NCBI GenBank assembly: GCA_011947345.1
Contig: JAAVTG010000581.1
Span: 1 to 64,000, forward strand
DNA length: 64,000 bases
Direction: 5' to 3'
From: Phytophthora quininea
Taxonomy: Eukaryota > Oomycota > Peronosporomycetes > Peronosporales > Peronosporaceae
Shown: piece by piece, positions 35,321 through 46,935 of the stretch
Layout of the letters: each line of letters begins with the position of its first letter
Position numbering within the stretch: position 1 is the first letter of the stretch
Translations under genes and position numbers: made by a program
Notes under the pieces: generated by a model
Databases searched by the model: none
What the model saw: only the letters and a program-made list of their open reading frames with translations
What the model was told of the DNA's origin: nothing

Positions 35321-36588
35321 TCAGAAGCGTTTGACACCAACTGTGCGCTGGAAAATGCTCTCCAGGTCCCGCCCCATGCTGGTGGGAGGAGGGGCGACTA
35401 GAAGCTTCGGGGTGGACTTGGTGCGCAACCGAGTGAGCCACCGCAGACCTTTGTAGACGCAGGCCAGCGCAGCCATGCTAATCATAAACTGGAAAATACG
35501 CACGCGGCGGAGACGACTTCGCTCTTCTTCTTCTGTTACTGGCGGCTCGCCTACGTGAAAGCAACAACAATGTACAGTCAGCAAAAGTACTACTAGGAGT
35601 TTAGATCCGTGTTTCGAAACGAACCATGCCGAGGGTCGCCCGGAGGAAACACTGGTCTGGGAGCCAACATGGCTGCGATCCCAGCGCACATGGCTCCTAT
35701 CCGCTCCAGGAAGTGGACAAAACTACCTGCTCGCAGATAAGCAGAAACGTTAGAAATACAATCCGTGCCGGTTGTTAAACGATATGTCTTGCTGCTGACT
35801 CACCGATACAAAAGTTCAATGCTTCTGCATTCATCCCTAACAGCTACATTTCCCCCACAAAATCAGACCACCGGAAGCACACACACAAACCACTTCAAAC
35901 ACTCTACATACCTCTGTGATCTGTCCGATGGAGCTGACGATCTGATTGAAGCTCGACAGCCAGCCCAGGCCGCCTCCGTTGGGGTCCATCATGCCGCCCA
36001 TGCCGCCCATGCCGCCCATCCCCTCCGTAGCCCATTCTCGACATTCCTCCATAGCCACCGTAGCCCCCCATAGCCTCCTCCATAGCCTCCCATGCCCCCG
36101 TAGGAGCTCATGCCTCCATATCCACCATAACCTCCTCCGATTCCCCGTACCCCGTGCCATACGTCGATCCCAGACCTCCGTACCCAGTAGTTCCGTATCC
36201 ATTCGTCCCATACCCGTTCGCTCCGTAAGCAGTCGTAGCGCCAGTTCCATAGGGAGACGTCCCATTGAGCGTCGACGCCGCGTTCAAAGCCGTCGAAGTG
36301 TTTGCCACGCCCGTACTACCCGCCAGAAGAGCTGAAGAGGTGGCAGTCCCTCCTGTAGCTAATCTGGAAGATCCCATAGCTCCAGTAGCAGCCGTCGACT
36401 GCGGCGCCACACCCGCAGAAGCCAGCAAGTCTCCACCTGAAATATTCGTTCCAATAAACAGTCAATTACTATGACTCTGGGCTCGAATGAAGCTGAAGTT
36501 GCTACGTACCAGCGGACGCCGCCGCAGCCTGCCGCTTCTCCCAGGGCTTCGCGGGCGCTGCGCCTCCTGCGCTCGCGTTGGTGGCCAT
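35321..36588 (-). CDS. PEX13: Peroxin-13 (PEX13), peroxisomal docking protein
   Basis: PEX13 is an integral peroxisomal membrane protein of the docking complex for PEX5/PEX7. Exons: 36588-36510, 36436-35912, 35843-35804, 35726-35625, 35550-35321. The N-terminus reads MATNASAGGAAPAKPWEKRQ, with the PxKPWE motif of the family. Exon 2 encodes a Gly/Tyr/Met-rich low-complexity region (GYGTNGYGTTGYGGLGSTYG, later MGGMGGMGGMMDPNGG), then LGWLSSFNQIVSSIGQITE. Exon 3 adds LLGMNAEALNFCIG, exon 4 SFVHFLERIGAMCAGIAAML, and exon 5 a single hydrophobic helix (IFQFMISMAALACVYKGLRW). The SH3 domain of yeast and animal PEX13 is not seen. Three frame changes lie in G-runs of the Gly-rich part (plus-strand C-runs near 36140, 36064-36069 and 36025). 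Confidence 0.85.
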
Positions 36589-36857
36589 CGCGCCGTCGAC
36601 TTCCGTTTTCGCTTGTGTCCTCTTCCTCAAGCTTGCGTATGCAGGTGGTACACAAGCCACGGTTTAGTGGCACTACCTCGATGCCATTAAACTAGAAATG
36701 CGCTTCTACTGTCGAATCAATAAAAATCTGGTATAAAGTCCAGATGCTCCAGTACTGTAGGTCACCCAACTGTGTGTTGAAGCGTCCGTTGCACTTCTCG
36801 ACAATGCCAGCTCGGCGGCAGTAGAGATCCTGCGTCTCGTCGATAGACCTCCTCAGC

Positions 36858-39800
36858 ATGAGCGACAGCGAGGAGGATGCCACCAGCATCACCAAGCAAA
36901 AGTCCATTTTCAGTGGCATGACGCGCGTCAAACAGATCAACCACTTGCGCGAGAAGTGGAGCCCCAAGCCCAAGGCATCGCCCGACCGGTCGGACAGCTC
37001 GTCCCCCAGCTGGAGACGCCCCTCGTCGGCTGAGAAGCTGTCCACGGGAGTTCGAAGAGACAGCAGCCGCTCCATTCAGAGGACGCAGTCGGTCAGTGGC
37101 AGTCCCAAGCGCCAGTCGGTGCTGTCCGTCGTGGATCTGGAGCGGTATCTGGCCATCAACACGTGGCTGGAGCAGAGCGGTATCGATGTGTCCCAGATCA
37201 ACGTGGACAGAGATGTCGGAGGAAGTCCAAAAGCAAAGGACCCCTGGACGAGATGTACAGCTCGCTGGAGATGATGGAGACGGCGGTGGAGAGCGAGCTG
37301 GGCCGGCTCGAGACTGCTACAAAGGCCAATATATCAGAGAAGCAGCTAGCGGATATTGGTGCTAATAACTCGTCGCCGCCGCTGTTTGACTATCTGACAG
37401 TAATTGGAGTTGATGTGGTGGACGTGGCGATCCGCAACTACTGGAATCAACGAGAAAATGTGTACGAAGCGACGGTGGCGTTCGCACACCCACCAGAAAG
37501 CCAATTCAATGCTGAAAGTCTGGAGCATTTTTGCTTCCCGTCCGGCGTGAAAGTTGCGAGTTTGGGGCTAAACATGACAAAGGAGAAGTATCGGCAGGAG
37601 GACATTCACCCAGAGAAGGGGATTTTTGTGTTGATGCTTTCGGGAGGAGGTTTCCAGGGACAAAGCGTGCAGTATGCAATGTGCATGAAGGGGGTGATAA
37701 ATCTCCGTGACAGCCGCGGAGATATGGCCATACCAGTGTGCTACTGCATCATTGCACAATTTCCATTTATTTCCTTTTTCGAGGGGTGTTACAGGGATTT
37801 CTTGGTACGAATTAGGTTAGCAAGAATCTGTGAAGGCTAATCACTTACGCTGGTGCATATGCTTCGACAGATAGCTTGCGGTGCGAGCTCGAATCGAGTG
37901 ATTTTGATGCAATGAGCAGTATCGTGACGAACAAGGTGCCCATGCTCTTGTAACAATTTGCTTTACGCCAGGGTCAGTATTAATGTTGCATACCTGGAAA
38001 CTGTTTAGCATGCAGGTCACATTGACGATATACTGCATAGGATAAAGGATTATCCGTTGCCCGACAAGGGGTGCTCAGAGTTTATCGCTGTGTTTTCACC
38101 ACCAAACGCTGAGCTAACGTTATCTCGACCACACGAGAGAAAAGAAACAGATGAAAAATCCGTGCTGCTGCTTCAATGGTCGCTTCCGCTGATGTTCGAG
38201 CATCTGACAATGAACCGAATCCTTCAGCTCTTGGGATTTCTATTGGTAGAGATGAAAGTAATTGTGGTGTCGGATGAGATACCACTACTTTCATCAACAA
38301 CCCTGGGGCTCGCATCACTATTACATCCGCTTACTTGGGCAGGCCCTGTCATTAGCGTGCTCCCACCCTTTATGCACGAGTACATGGAGGTGCGTTTGGA
38401 TGCTCAGAAAATAGATCGGATTGGCGTACTGACGTATAATCTGCTTCGATCGCTTGTTTAGGCCCCAGTCCCTTTAATTTGTGGGGTCGACGAGCTGCCT
38501 CATAACTTTGACTGCTCTAAAGGAACTTGCATTCTGTACCTCGAAGATAATCGTATACAATTGCATCCGGAAGACGAGCGCGCATTTGGCAAGCTCGAGA
38601 TGCCAGGATGGTCAAGTTTGTCAAGTGACGTTACCAGATTTACAACAGAAATGCTGGAGCGTGTGGATAGCTCATCGCGAGACAAAATGTTGCCTTTGTC
38701 TATCAACCTAGTGATCCACCGTATGCGCCGACATATCGAGGATCTGGTCTGCCATTGTGCGGGTCCTGCAGAGAATCAAGTTGGGGAGAAGTGTCTTAGC
38801 CAAACCGAGATACACTTCATCAATGGAGTAATGCAGACTCAAATGTACCAAAAGTATCGTGACGACCAACCTCTCGCAGCTCCAACCGACAAAAACAACC
38901 CGACTGTTGTAACCACTTCGATTTTAAAGGATGACACGCCAACTACTACAGCCTCTGATCCCCAAAATCAAGACGGATTGAAAGAGGCAGCAAGCGTTCT
39001 TTTTCAAATAGCATTGGCTGGAATAAGTTTACACCCTCAACCTAGTTCACAAATTGCTGGTTCGGATGAAGTCGTGGTGAGTGCCGGTACACTCTCTCGA
39101 GATGCCGAGCTATTGCCAACTATTGACGAACCTCTTGAAATCGACCATTTTGGAGCAACATTACCGTCAGCTAACTCCAATCCAACCCCGACACCAACGC
39201 TAATCCCATCACCAACACATTCGGGTAACACCCATGTTCTTCACCAACGTTGTAACCCCTTCATCTAACCAAACTGTGCTTTCTTTCTAGCTCGACTTGC
39301 CTTGTCAAAGAACAATTCCCCTACAGAGTTGGCGGTAGGTCCTCTCGAAATGCTGACAAGTGCACAGGCTGAGTCACCGTTGCTCTCAGTAAAAGACGCA
39401 ACCGAGCCCATGTTTGGGCCCTTAGTCCGTCTGATCTCGATTCTCCGTGGCTGTCAGAGGATTCAAGTTTTGCTAGCCCTAACGGTAGCAATGTTTCGCG
39501 AACCATGCAGCATTCCCCGCAGAACGACGTCGACTCGCCACGTCGCAGTACAAACAACGACAGTGAATTTGGGGACGGCGTAAAAGTGTGGCTCGAAGCG
39601 AGCATGAAAATCTGTCGTATGCTCCAAGAGGAGACACTGAAACGACTATATCACTTTTCGACGTTGCGTCAAACGATATTCCTGGGAGCGCGGAAGCCGA
39701 TAATATGTGGATATTAGAGTTGTCCGATGAATCATTGTCTTATGTTCACCATGATCATAACAGCGACGACGAATGCACGAACCCCTTGAAGACTCGGAAA

Positions 39801-41000
39801 TAGTTGGTGACGATTTACCAGCACAGGAAATGGCTGCTGCTGAGATTGCTGTCGTAACACAGAATCAATTGTCCTGCCCCAACACTCCACAATCGCGAAG
39901 CCGCAGCGTAGATTATACAACTGATGATCAAGTTGAGAGCCATGCACCCCAATCCAATGCTAGGCTGGCACCTGAACAGGCTAAAACGCTGTTGACAGGA
40001 ATCAACGTTGATTCGGTAGGTGCTGGTTGTACCAATGTAGATAGAATGCTAACCTGGTGTGTTTTTTTTTTTCAGCGCGGAGCTTGGGACGGATGGTGCG
40101 AAGGGAAATTGTTCATATCGACAGATTGTATGGCGCTCATTTGGGAGCGACGTGGTGCACCATTTGCCGCTTTAAACATGGACATCGCAGATATCACTGG
40201 AATTACTCTGGAAGACAGCCGGATCGTAGCTCCAGGAAGACACGAAGAGCGCCGGATTCAGATTCAGTTTAGCAGCGAAGCGATTCATTTCCAGTTTTTG
40301 ACGTCTCCTGTCCACGATGATTTCTTTTGCGCGTTGAAGGAGTTTGTTCGACCGATCCCAGTTCAGGTGGTTGAGCGCAACGAACGGTTTATGGCGGCAC
40401 CAATACCCTCCCCAACAAGGAGGGATCAGCAGCAAAATCCTTTTGATGAGCAGAACGAGCGTAGTCCTGACGATACGATGCCCCCAACTATTCAGAAAGA
40501 AACATACATCGATCAGTTCAAGGCAAGACTACAGCGGGGGTTCCTAGTGGTAAAAGTACGTCAAACACTACCAGCAGTTGTTTTGTATGCTATATTCTAA
40601 CCCTTTGTCTTGGCAGCACGGTCGGCTAGGAAAACCTCACACCAAACTCATCTTCACGGATGTTTTGTGCTCTTACATAATTTGGAGAAAGCCTCCGCCT
40701 GAGGATTCTGCCGACCATCAAAAGCTGGTAGATGACGACCTGCAACACCGCGCAGGCCTATTCTCTCACAGCAAAGGTATCCCAATTGAGAAAATCACTG
40801 GAATAGTGACAGGCAAGCAGACTTCGGTATTCCGCCGGTCCGTGGCCAACAAGACGGACGACCGCTTGTGTTTGTCGATCCTCACACCATCACGGACGCT
40901 CGATATTTGCGCCTATTCACAGAACGAATTCCAAGAGCTTTACCGGGGACTATCCTTGCTTCTCGAAGAGATGAACAGAGCGCGGAACACATTCGATTGA
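36858..41000 (+). CDS. DENN-domain protein with C-terminal PH/GRAM-like domains
   Basis: DENN proteins activate Rab GTPases. Start ATG 36858 (MSDSEEDATSITKQKS). Suggested introns: 37805-37870, 37936-38008, 38390-38461, one near 39230-39290, 40016-40075, and one near 40557-40616. uDENN: PPLFDYLTVIGVDVVDVAIR to FLVRIRL; cDENN: LLLQWSLPLMFEHLTMNRIL and TLGLASLLHPLTWAGPVISV, then EAPVPLICGVDELPHN. A Ser/Thr/Pro-rich linker is followed by GAWDGWCEGKLFISTDCMAL with ALNMDIADITGI, and a second module (GKPHTKLIFTDVLCSYIIWR; PIEKITGIVTGKQTSVFRRS), both PH/GRAM-like. At least five one-base losses break the frame (near 37213, 37804, and three between 39430 and 39780). Convergent with the WW-HsdR gene with 16 bp between stop codons. 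Confidence 0.75.
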
Positions 41001-41022
41001 CAACCCCATGGGGTTGTCAATC
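40995..41022. repeat. Perfect 28-bp palindrome over two convergent stop codons
   Basis: GATTGACAACCCCA followed by its exact reverse complement. The DENN stop TGA is 40998-41000 and the WW-HsdR stop (TCA on the plus strand) is 41017-41019, so both genes end inside it. RNA from either strand could fold into a 12-bp or longer hairpin at the stop codon. Confidence 0.95.
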
Positions 41023-43575
41023 ATCCTGTACAAACACGGCAAGCTCCTTTCGCATCGCAGCTAACCGTGCCTGCATACGATTGACCACGCCTGGGGTACC
41101 TTTGACCAGCGATGTAGGAACCGAAACGTCTTTCGTTGCATCCAGCACTTGTGCTGCAGCAGAGCACTCAACGTGGCAGTGGTTGTTCCGTGCAGCCGTC
41201 AATAGCGAAAACGTTTCACATTGCTCCAGTTGGCCAAACTGCAGCAGGCACGGGACTGCCTTTGATAACGTCGAGCCACAATTCGCTCGGTCCTGAAAAA
41301 CAACAATATTATGTCTAATTCATGGGATTCCAGTAGTGTAGACGACGTACCAGGAGGGATTGAGGGTACAGCGTTCCGCAAAATGACTTGTGATAGTGAC
41401 ATACCCTGGCCGACATCTTGGCCTTGATCTTGCTTAGTGTTAACTCGACTTCCGCATCGACTGCAACAAGATGACTTTCAGTCTCTTTCTTCAGCTGAGA
41501 AAGCAGATTGTAACTAATTCCAACAAACAAGTCGTCAATAGTGAAAGTACCAAGCCGACAGCTGAGGTGGATGTACCTGAAGGGCGACATTGCATCAAAG
41601 ACGTCATTACAGTCTGCCATTTCAAGTCTCTTGAATGCCACAGCGGCGCCACGGAGCGCATCGATCACTTGCTGAAAAGTATCGCGTTCCATTGGTACGA
41701 TTTGATTCAGCACAAACATACGAGGGTCCGCGATATCTGCTGGCGATTTAGATAGCTCAGGGAAAAAGTCGCAGAGGATAGCAATCGCTGTTACCAAGTC
41801 GAATTGCTCGGCTGCCTCGTCGATCATATCTGCAGTTCGCGGCGCTTTAGCCTCCTGCCAAAAATCTGTAAAACCGCGTCGAACTTGAGCCGCATGGTTT
41901 GCAAAGTCTAATACGCGGACAATGGGTTTGCTCTTGTGCCGCCGGTTCAGTCGACTTAGAAGCTGCACAATGTGAGCGCTGGAACGCAAGTAGCGATCGA
42001 CATACATACAGGCGAGGAGCGGCTCGTTGTATCCCGTGTCCAGCTTATCGCAGACTATAACAATATCACTTACGGCGAGCGTAACGTGCTGACCATTTAG
42101 CGTTTGCTCGGTGACAGTTTTGGCGCCGGCATCATCTTCTACCATTACTGTTCCACTAAAAGCCGCGTAGCAATTCCATCCAAGCCGCTTCTTCGCGATA
42201 AATGTTCTCATCAACTTATAGTACCGCACGACATCCTGGCGGCTGCGCACCGCCATCATACATTTAACCTTCGGATGGTCATGCTTCACGTGCAAGAAAT
42301 CCGTCATCATGATGGAGGCTTTGGCCTTTAGAACGGCAATGTCATCGCTGGCGTGGTCGAGAACACGTCGCCGAGCACCTAGCGTCGTATCGAGTAGTTC
42401 TTGCACCGATGTGGGGAATACTGATGTCTCGATCTCGCAGCGTATGCACGTATAATCTGCCAACACATTCATAATTCGGCCGTCGGCTGTGGCCTGTTCA
42501 ATTGGGTAACAATGGAATGGATGCTGGAAGTTTTCATCAAATGGAGAACCAAACAGCTCGAGCGCATCAGAATTTGGTGTTGCAGTGAAGCCTATAAACT
42601 ACAACTCCAACACCATTTCAAAAGAGTCAATAAAAATAATGAACCTTTCGGAACAAGCTCAAACAACCAAACGTACCGTTAGTAGAGCGTGACTCCCTTC
42701 CCCTGCTTTCATGACTTTCTCGATAGCCTCGCGTGTGGACGAAGTATGCGATCGATGCGCCTCGTCCGTAATGATCGCAACACGCCGAAATGCATCATCC
42801 AAAGTACAGTCTCCTTCACTACCTTCTCCACTTTTCTTTGACTTCGCACTTCGGTGCAGCAATCGCGTCAACAGCACGTCGTCACGTACTAGCAGTCCCA
42901 TCTTGTGGGTTGTGGTGATAATCACTCGCTGCGACCTCTGTGTGTCATTCATCTCCGACACATCCAACAACTTGGCCAAATGGTCGATACTCTCAGCTCG
43001 GAAAACTTCATCAACGCCATTCTGCCTCAAGTACCGCTCGACAGCGTCGCCCACTTGCTCGTTCAGCTTGACTCGGTCGAGCATGACCACAACCGTGTGG
43101 AACTGCAGCTCTGTTGTATCTTTCACGTACAATAGCTGGTGAGTCAGCGCTGCAATCGTGAGCGTCTTGCCTGCTCCTGTACTGTGCTGCAACAGGAACT
43201 TCTCCGTGGCCCCGTCTCCTGTTTGGATCGCTGCGATGACCTTCTCCACTGCCTCCAGCTGGTGCTTCCAGGGCGTAAATACCACCGCTTTCTTGGTGCC
43301 TCTAGTGACAGAGCTGCCCCGACACGCATCGACGTTGCGATGAGCGTGTGCAGCATGCTGCTCCTGTCATTTTGCTGCTCTTGGACTATTGTCTCCTCCA
43401 CCCTTCGCCGCTTCCTTTCTGTCTGCTGCTGCGTCTCCAGCTCCTCTTGATCGTCGGCTGTAGGTCTCGACCACTGGGTCTTGCCTGTGGCTGTGTGGTA
43501 GTAGTAGATCTTGCCCTTGGAGCGCGACACACGCACCAGCCACCCTGCAGGAAGCGGCGCGGCCTCCGATGCCAT
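41017..43575 (-). CDS. WW domain fused to type I restriction HsdR-like SF2 helicase
   Basis: Start ATG 43575 (MASEAAPLPAGWLVRVSRSK). Residues about 9-40 form a WW domain (Trp 12, YYY block, TQWSRP). A Lys/Arg-rich linker leads to an SF2 motor of HsdR type: FTPWKHQLEAVEKVIAAIQ, Walker A HSTGAGKT, VVVMLDRVKLNEQV, DEAH in ITDEAHRSHTSSTREAIE, FIGFTATPNSDALELFG, and motifs V/VI in DKLDTGYNEPLLACMYVDRY and AHIVQLLSRLNRRHKS with VRVLDF, the typical HsdR layout. The RecB-like nuclease domain normally N-terminal in HsdR is not seen; the WW domain sits there. Introns at 42675-42599 and 41350-41293. One lost base in C4 43317-43320 joins MRVG to GSSVTRGTKKAVVFTPW. Likely acquired from bacteria and adapted; its function is unknown. 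Confidence 0.8.
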
Positions 43576-43844
43576 TTTGTATCGAATTGAACGGGGTTAC
43601 GTTGTCAGTGTACCCCACGGGTCATACAAAAGCGCATCATTGGCGAAGCGATGGGGGACCGTCACCGCTTCGGCGCTGCCCGCCACCACTCCAACCGCAT
43701 GTCGGCGCCGTCGGGTGGACGTTCCTCGGAAGGACCTCACCACCAGAACACGGAAGCCTTTGACCGCGTGGCCGACCGCTCCAGACCGTGCGTTTGAGCT
43801 GTTCGAGCAAGTGTTCTATTGCGTTGGCTAACATTAACGATGCT

Positions 43845-46801
43845 ATGGCCATTAGCCCTGGAAACTACCAGCGACAGTCGTGGGAAGAAACACACAATGA
43901 CTTCGATTTTGGGTCGGAGCCGAGTCATGAGCGAGCGCGTGATGACAGGCCCCAGCGTGAACCGGGGTTGTGACCAACAGAGCGCCCAAGTACCAAAGTA
44001 GTGGCCGAGTGCGGGCCAGCGGCCAGAGCGTGGCGGCGCCCGGGAGTTCCATTATCAACACCAATGGGGACGGAGTGCTGGAAACCGTACGAGGCTGTGG
44101 GAAACAATTGAAGGAGGCATCTAACGAGCTCCTTGTGTTTTGTTCTTTGATCGTTGCAGAAATTTATCCCACCGAAGAAGCAAGACGAATTTATCACGGG
44201 TCTGATGACAAAGAAGAACGGCCTTAAATCGAGGGATCGGGGCGCAAAGACTTGGGTCGTCCTTGGAAGCTGCCAGCGCGCCCGCGCCCAAACGGGTTGA
44301 TAGCTCTACCCCACCAATAACTTCGAGTGGTTGGCACAAGAGACCAGCACCAGGAAACCCCAAGCCACGTTTGCCGTTGCGAGCCGCTGAAAAGCGTCGG
44401 ACGTCTCCACCGAAGCGGCAAAGATTTGGATCGACTAGCCTGCCGCAGAGATCTCGATACGAACTCCGGGATCGCGATAAATTAGGGCTTTCGTCGCTAT
44501 CGAGGATTTGCTCGGACTCCTTCACAATACGAAGCAACCCGCGACCAACTCGGTTGGGGAAACGGAGGAATAGTACTGAAGGGTCTGCGGCAGAACCGAT
44601 CGCGTTGGATTCGGACTCCGACTCCGACGTTGAAGCAAAAGCTGACAGCAGCAACAATGCGAAAAGTACTATCTCGACTAATGGATCGACTGACGCCAAG
44701 GTGATTCTCTCTGACGAGGAAGAAGATCAAAAGGTGGCGGGGAGGGACAGGTCTGCGGCAGTTGACTTGAAGCAGATCGAGTCTTCGTCTATTGCCAAGA
44801 TTCGGGACTGCGACGTGATGATTGGCCTTTTCCAGTGCGTTGCAAACCTGTTTTTCCAGAACGACCGTGTGTGCTTGAGTTCCATTCGGGGAAGTATGAG
44901 GAGTGGCCGTTCAAATCCTACTACTTGCTGGACTATGAAAAATTGCGGGATGTTCGGTACGACTACCTCAACACCATGTTGTTTTTTGATAGTTGAACTA
45001 AAATTATTTGTTTGTGTACAGGCTGTATGGAATTGCCAAAGACTTCGAGACAGACGTTGCGATGGGGACTGAGGAACCCGAACGGATTGAACAATTGGTT
45101 GATGAAGCATCGTTTCTAGTATTCAAGTGTCCTATGCCAGAAGCAGCGGATCGTATCGTGATGAAGGGTTTCTACGATCCAACAGCGTCAGGTATGCCAG
45201 TGTGATGGGACTAATTTGAATACTGTAAGCTTGACGTTTTTGTATGCTTATTGTGAACCAAAGACGATACGAAATCATACATGATGCTCCGTCCGCTGGA
45301 AGATGCCTCTGGGGACACTGACCTCGAAGGAATTAAAGATATCCTGCGGAGTCATGCGGATATCGTGTCAATGTACAGTGTGGTTTCAATGCGATTTTAA
45401 TCTGATCGCTAACATTTCTTTGTATTTTGCTGTCAGAGATAGCAAGGAGCGAGCAAAGAAATATCTTCAAAATTTGGTCAATGAGCCGTTCAGTTATCGA
45501 GCAATTCAGCGTCGAAAGCGGCGAAGGAACAAGGAAGGAGAAGTAGAGAGGTGCGTGCGGATTGACTCCTCTCAGTTCTGTTAATGGTGAGTTCTAATAA
45601 GACTTGTCTTGATTACAGCTCGTCGGAATCAGATGATGAAAGCAGCGAAAGGAACGCTCCGGTGCTGACATATCCACTGCCACCCTGCACGTCGGATATC
45701 GTTACGATTATTCGGCGCGACGTGTCAAGACTGAAACCTCGGCGGTACCTGAACGACAACATCATCGATTATTACTTCAAGTAAGTGCATGGCAGTTGAT
45801 TGCCGATTACCAATTCGCTGTGCTGAGTTTTATCTATTGCAGGCGTATGATACTGGAGGATTATCGAGACAATGAACTTGTGCAGGAGAAAGTGCTTTTC
45901 CTGAGTTCGCACTTCTACTCCAGATTGCGAGCTGGTAAGGGTTCGACTTCGACTGCACGGTTGGAGACTGGATACAAGAACGTGTCGACATGGCTCGCGC
46001 GGTCAAAGTTCTTCGACCGCTCTATCATATTTATTCCCATCAACAAAGAGTAAGTGCTGCGTTGGGTTTGAAGGAGGAGGAGGACAGGAACTTACTCTTG
46101 TATTTGGTTGTTGTTCAGTTTGCACTGGAGCCTCGCTATCATTTTAAATCCTCGACTTGCCGCGACGGGCGACCAAGCAAACGATGTGAGTGTTTGTGCA
46201 TCGGCATAGTTACTATGGCATTGGGCTAACTGGCACGACTTTTCTTTTTTCAGGATAACGACGAGGCCTTTTCGTGCATTGCGGTGCTGGACCCACTTGG
46301 ATCATACCACCGAAAAGCAGCCATTGTACGCAATCTCCGCATGTAAGTGGCGGGCATTCTGATGAAAGCAATGTTGCTTTGCCTGTTGTATTCACTCATC
46401 ACATTTGCACTTAGGTTTTTGCGTTTGGAGTGGGAAAACTACAAATGTCGCTTAAGCGAAGACGTGAAGAATGCACTACCAGAGTATGCGCCAGAAGGCG
46501 TACTGTCAGTCAAGGTGAAGGCACCGCAGCAGCAGAACGGCTACGACTGCGGTGTGTACGTGCTGAAGTTCGCCGAGGTGATCCTCAGGAACTGCGTGGA
46601 GCTGGAGCTGCTGGGTCGGAACGAAGGTGTGATCGGCAAGGACGTGACGGACGACAATCTCGAGCCTCTGATTTCGTCCAATGAGTTCTTACCAGAAGAC
46701 ATTTCTGCCAAGCGCAAAGAGGTCCACCAACACATCGAAGAAGACGCCATCGAGTACCGAAGACTTCTTGAGCAGAAGAAAGCGGCAAAGCCAGCGAAAT
46801 G
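43845..46801 (+). CDS. SUMO protease, Ulp1/SENP family (C48)
   Basis: Cysteine protease that matures SUMO or removes it from proteins. Likely start ATG 43845 (MAISPGNYQRQSWEETHNDF), 269 bp from the divergent WW-HsdR start. A basic Ser/Pro-rich N-terminal region precedes a PH-like middle part (HSGKYEEWPFKSYYLLDYEK). The catalytic domain reads RRDVSRLKPRRYLNDNIIDY to YYFK, VSTWLARSKFFDRSIIFIPI, then the His in NLHWSLAIILNPRL, Asp in AVLDPLGSYH, and Gln-Cys in PQQQNGYDCGVYVLKFAE. The insert before the catalytic core resembles SENP6/7 more than SENP1. At least five short introns (for example 45786-45840, 46051-46118). One lost base in G4 near 43963-43966 and another disturbance near 44235-44250 interrupt the N-terminal half; the catalytic exons are clean. 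Confidence 0.85.
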
Positions 46802-46935
46802 AGCTTTTTAACAAGTTTTTGCCATATTCTATCGCGATATTCACAATAGCAAAAGGGGCGTCATCATTCGGCTCCAAAAGTAATAACACAAGTCCAATAC
46901 AAAAAGTGCCTTGTTCCCCCCTTCCCCAAGTGATC

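Noticed and set aside
35321..35691. Independent single-helix protein gene
   Set aside because: Splice sites join it to the upstream PEX13 exons (FCIG to SFVHFLERIG), so it is the PEX13 C-terminus.
42711..43142. Plus-strand 143-residue ORF
   Set aside because: Antisense to the conserved helicase motifs of the WW-HsdR gene.
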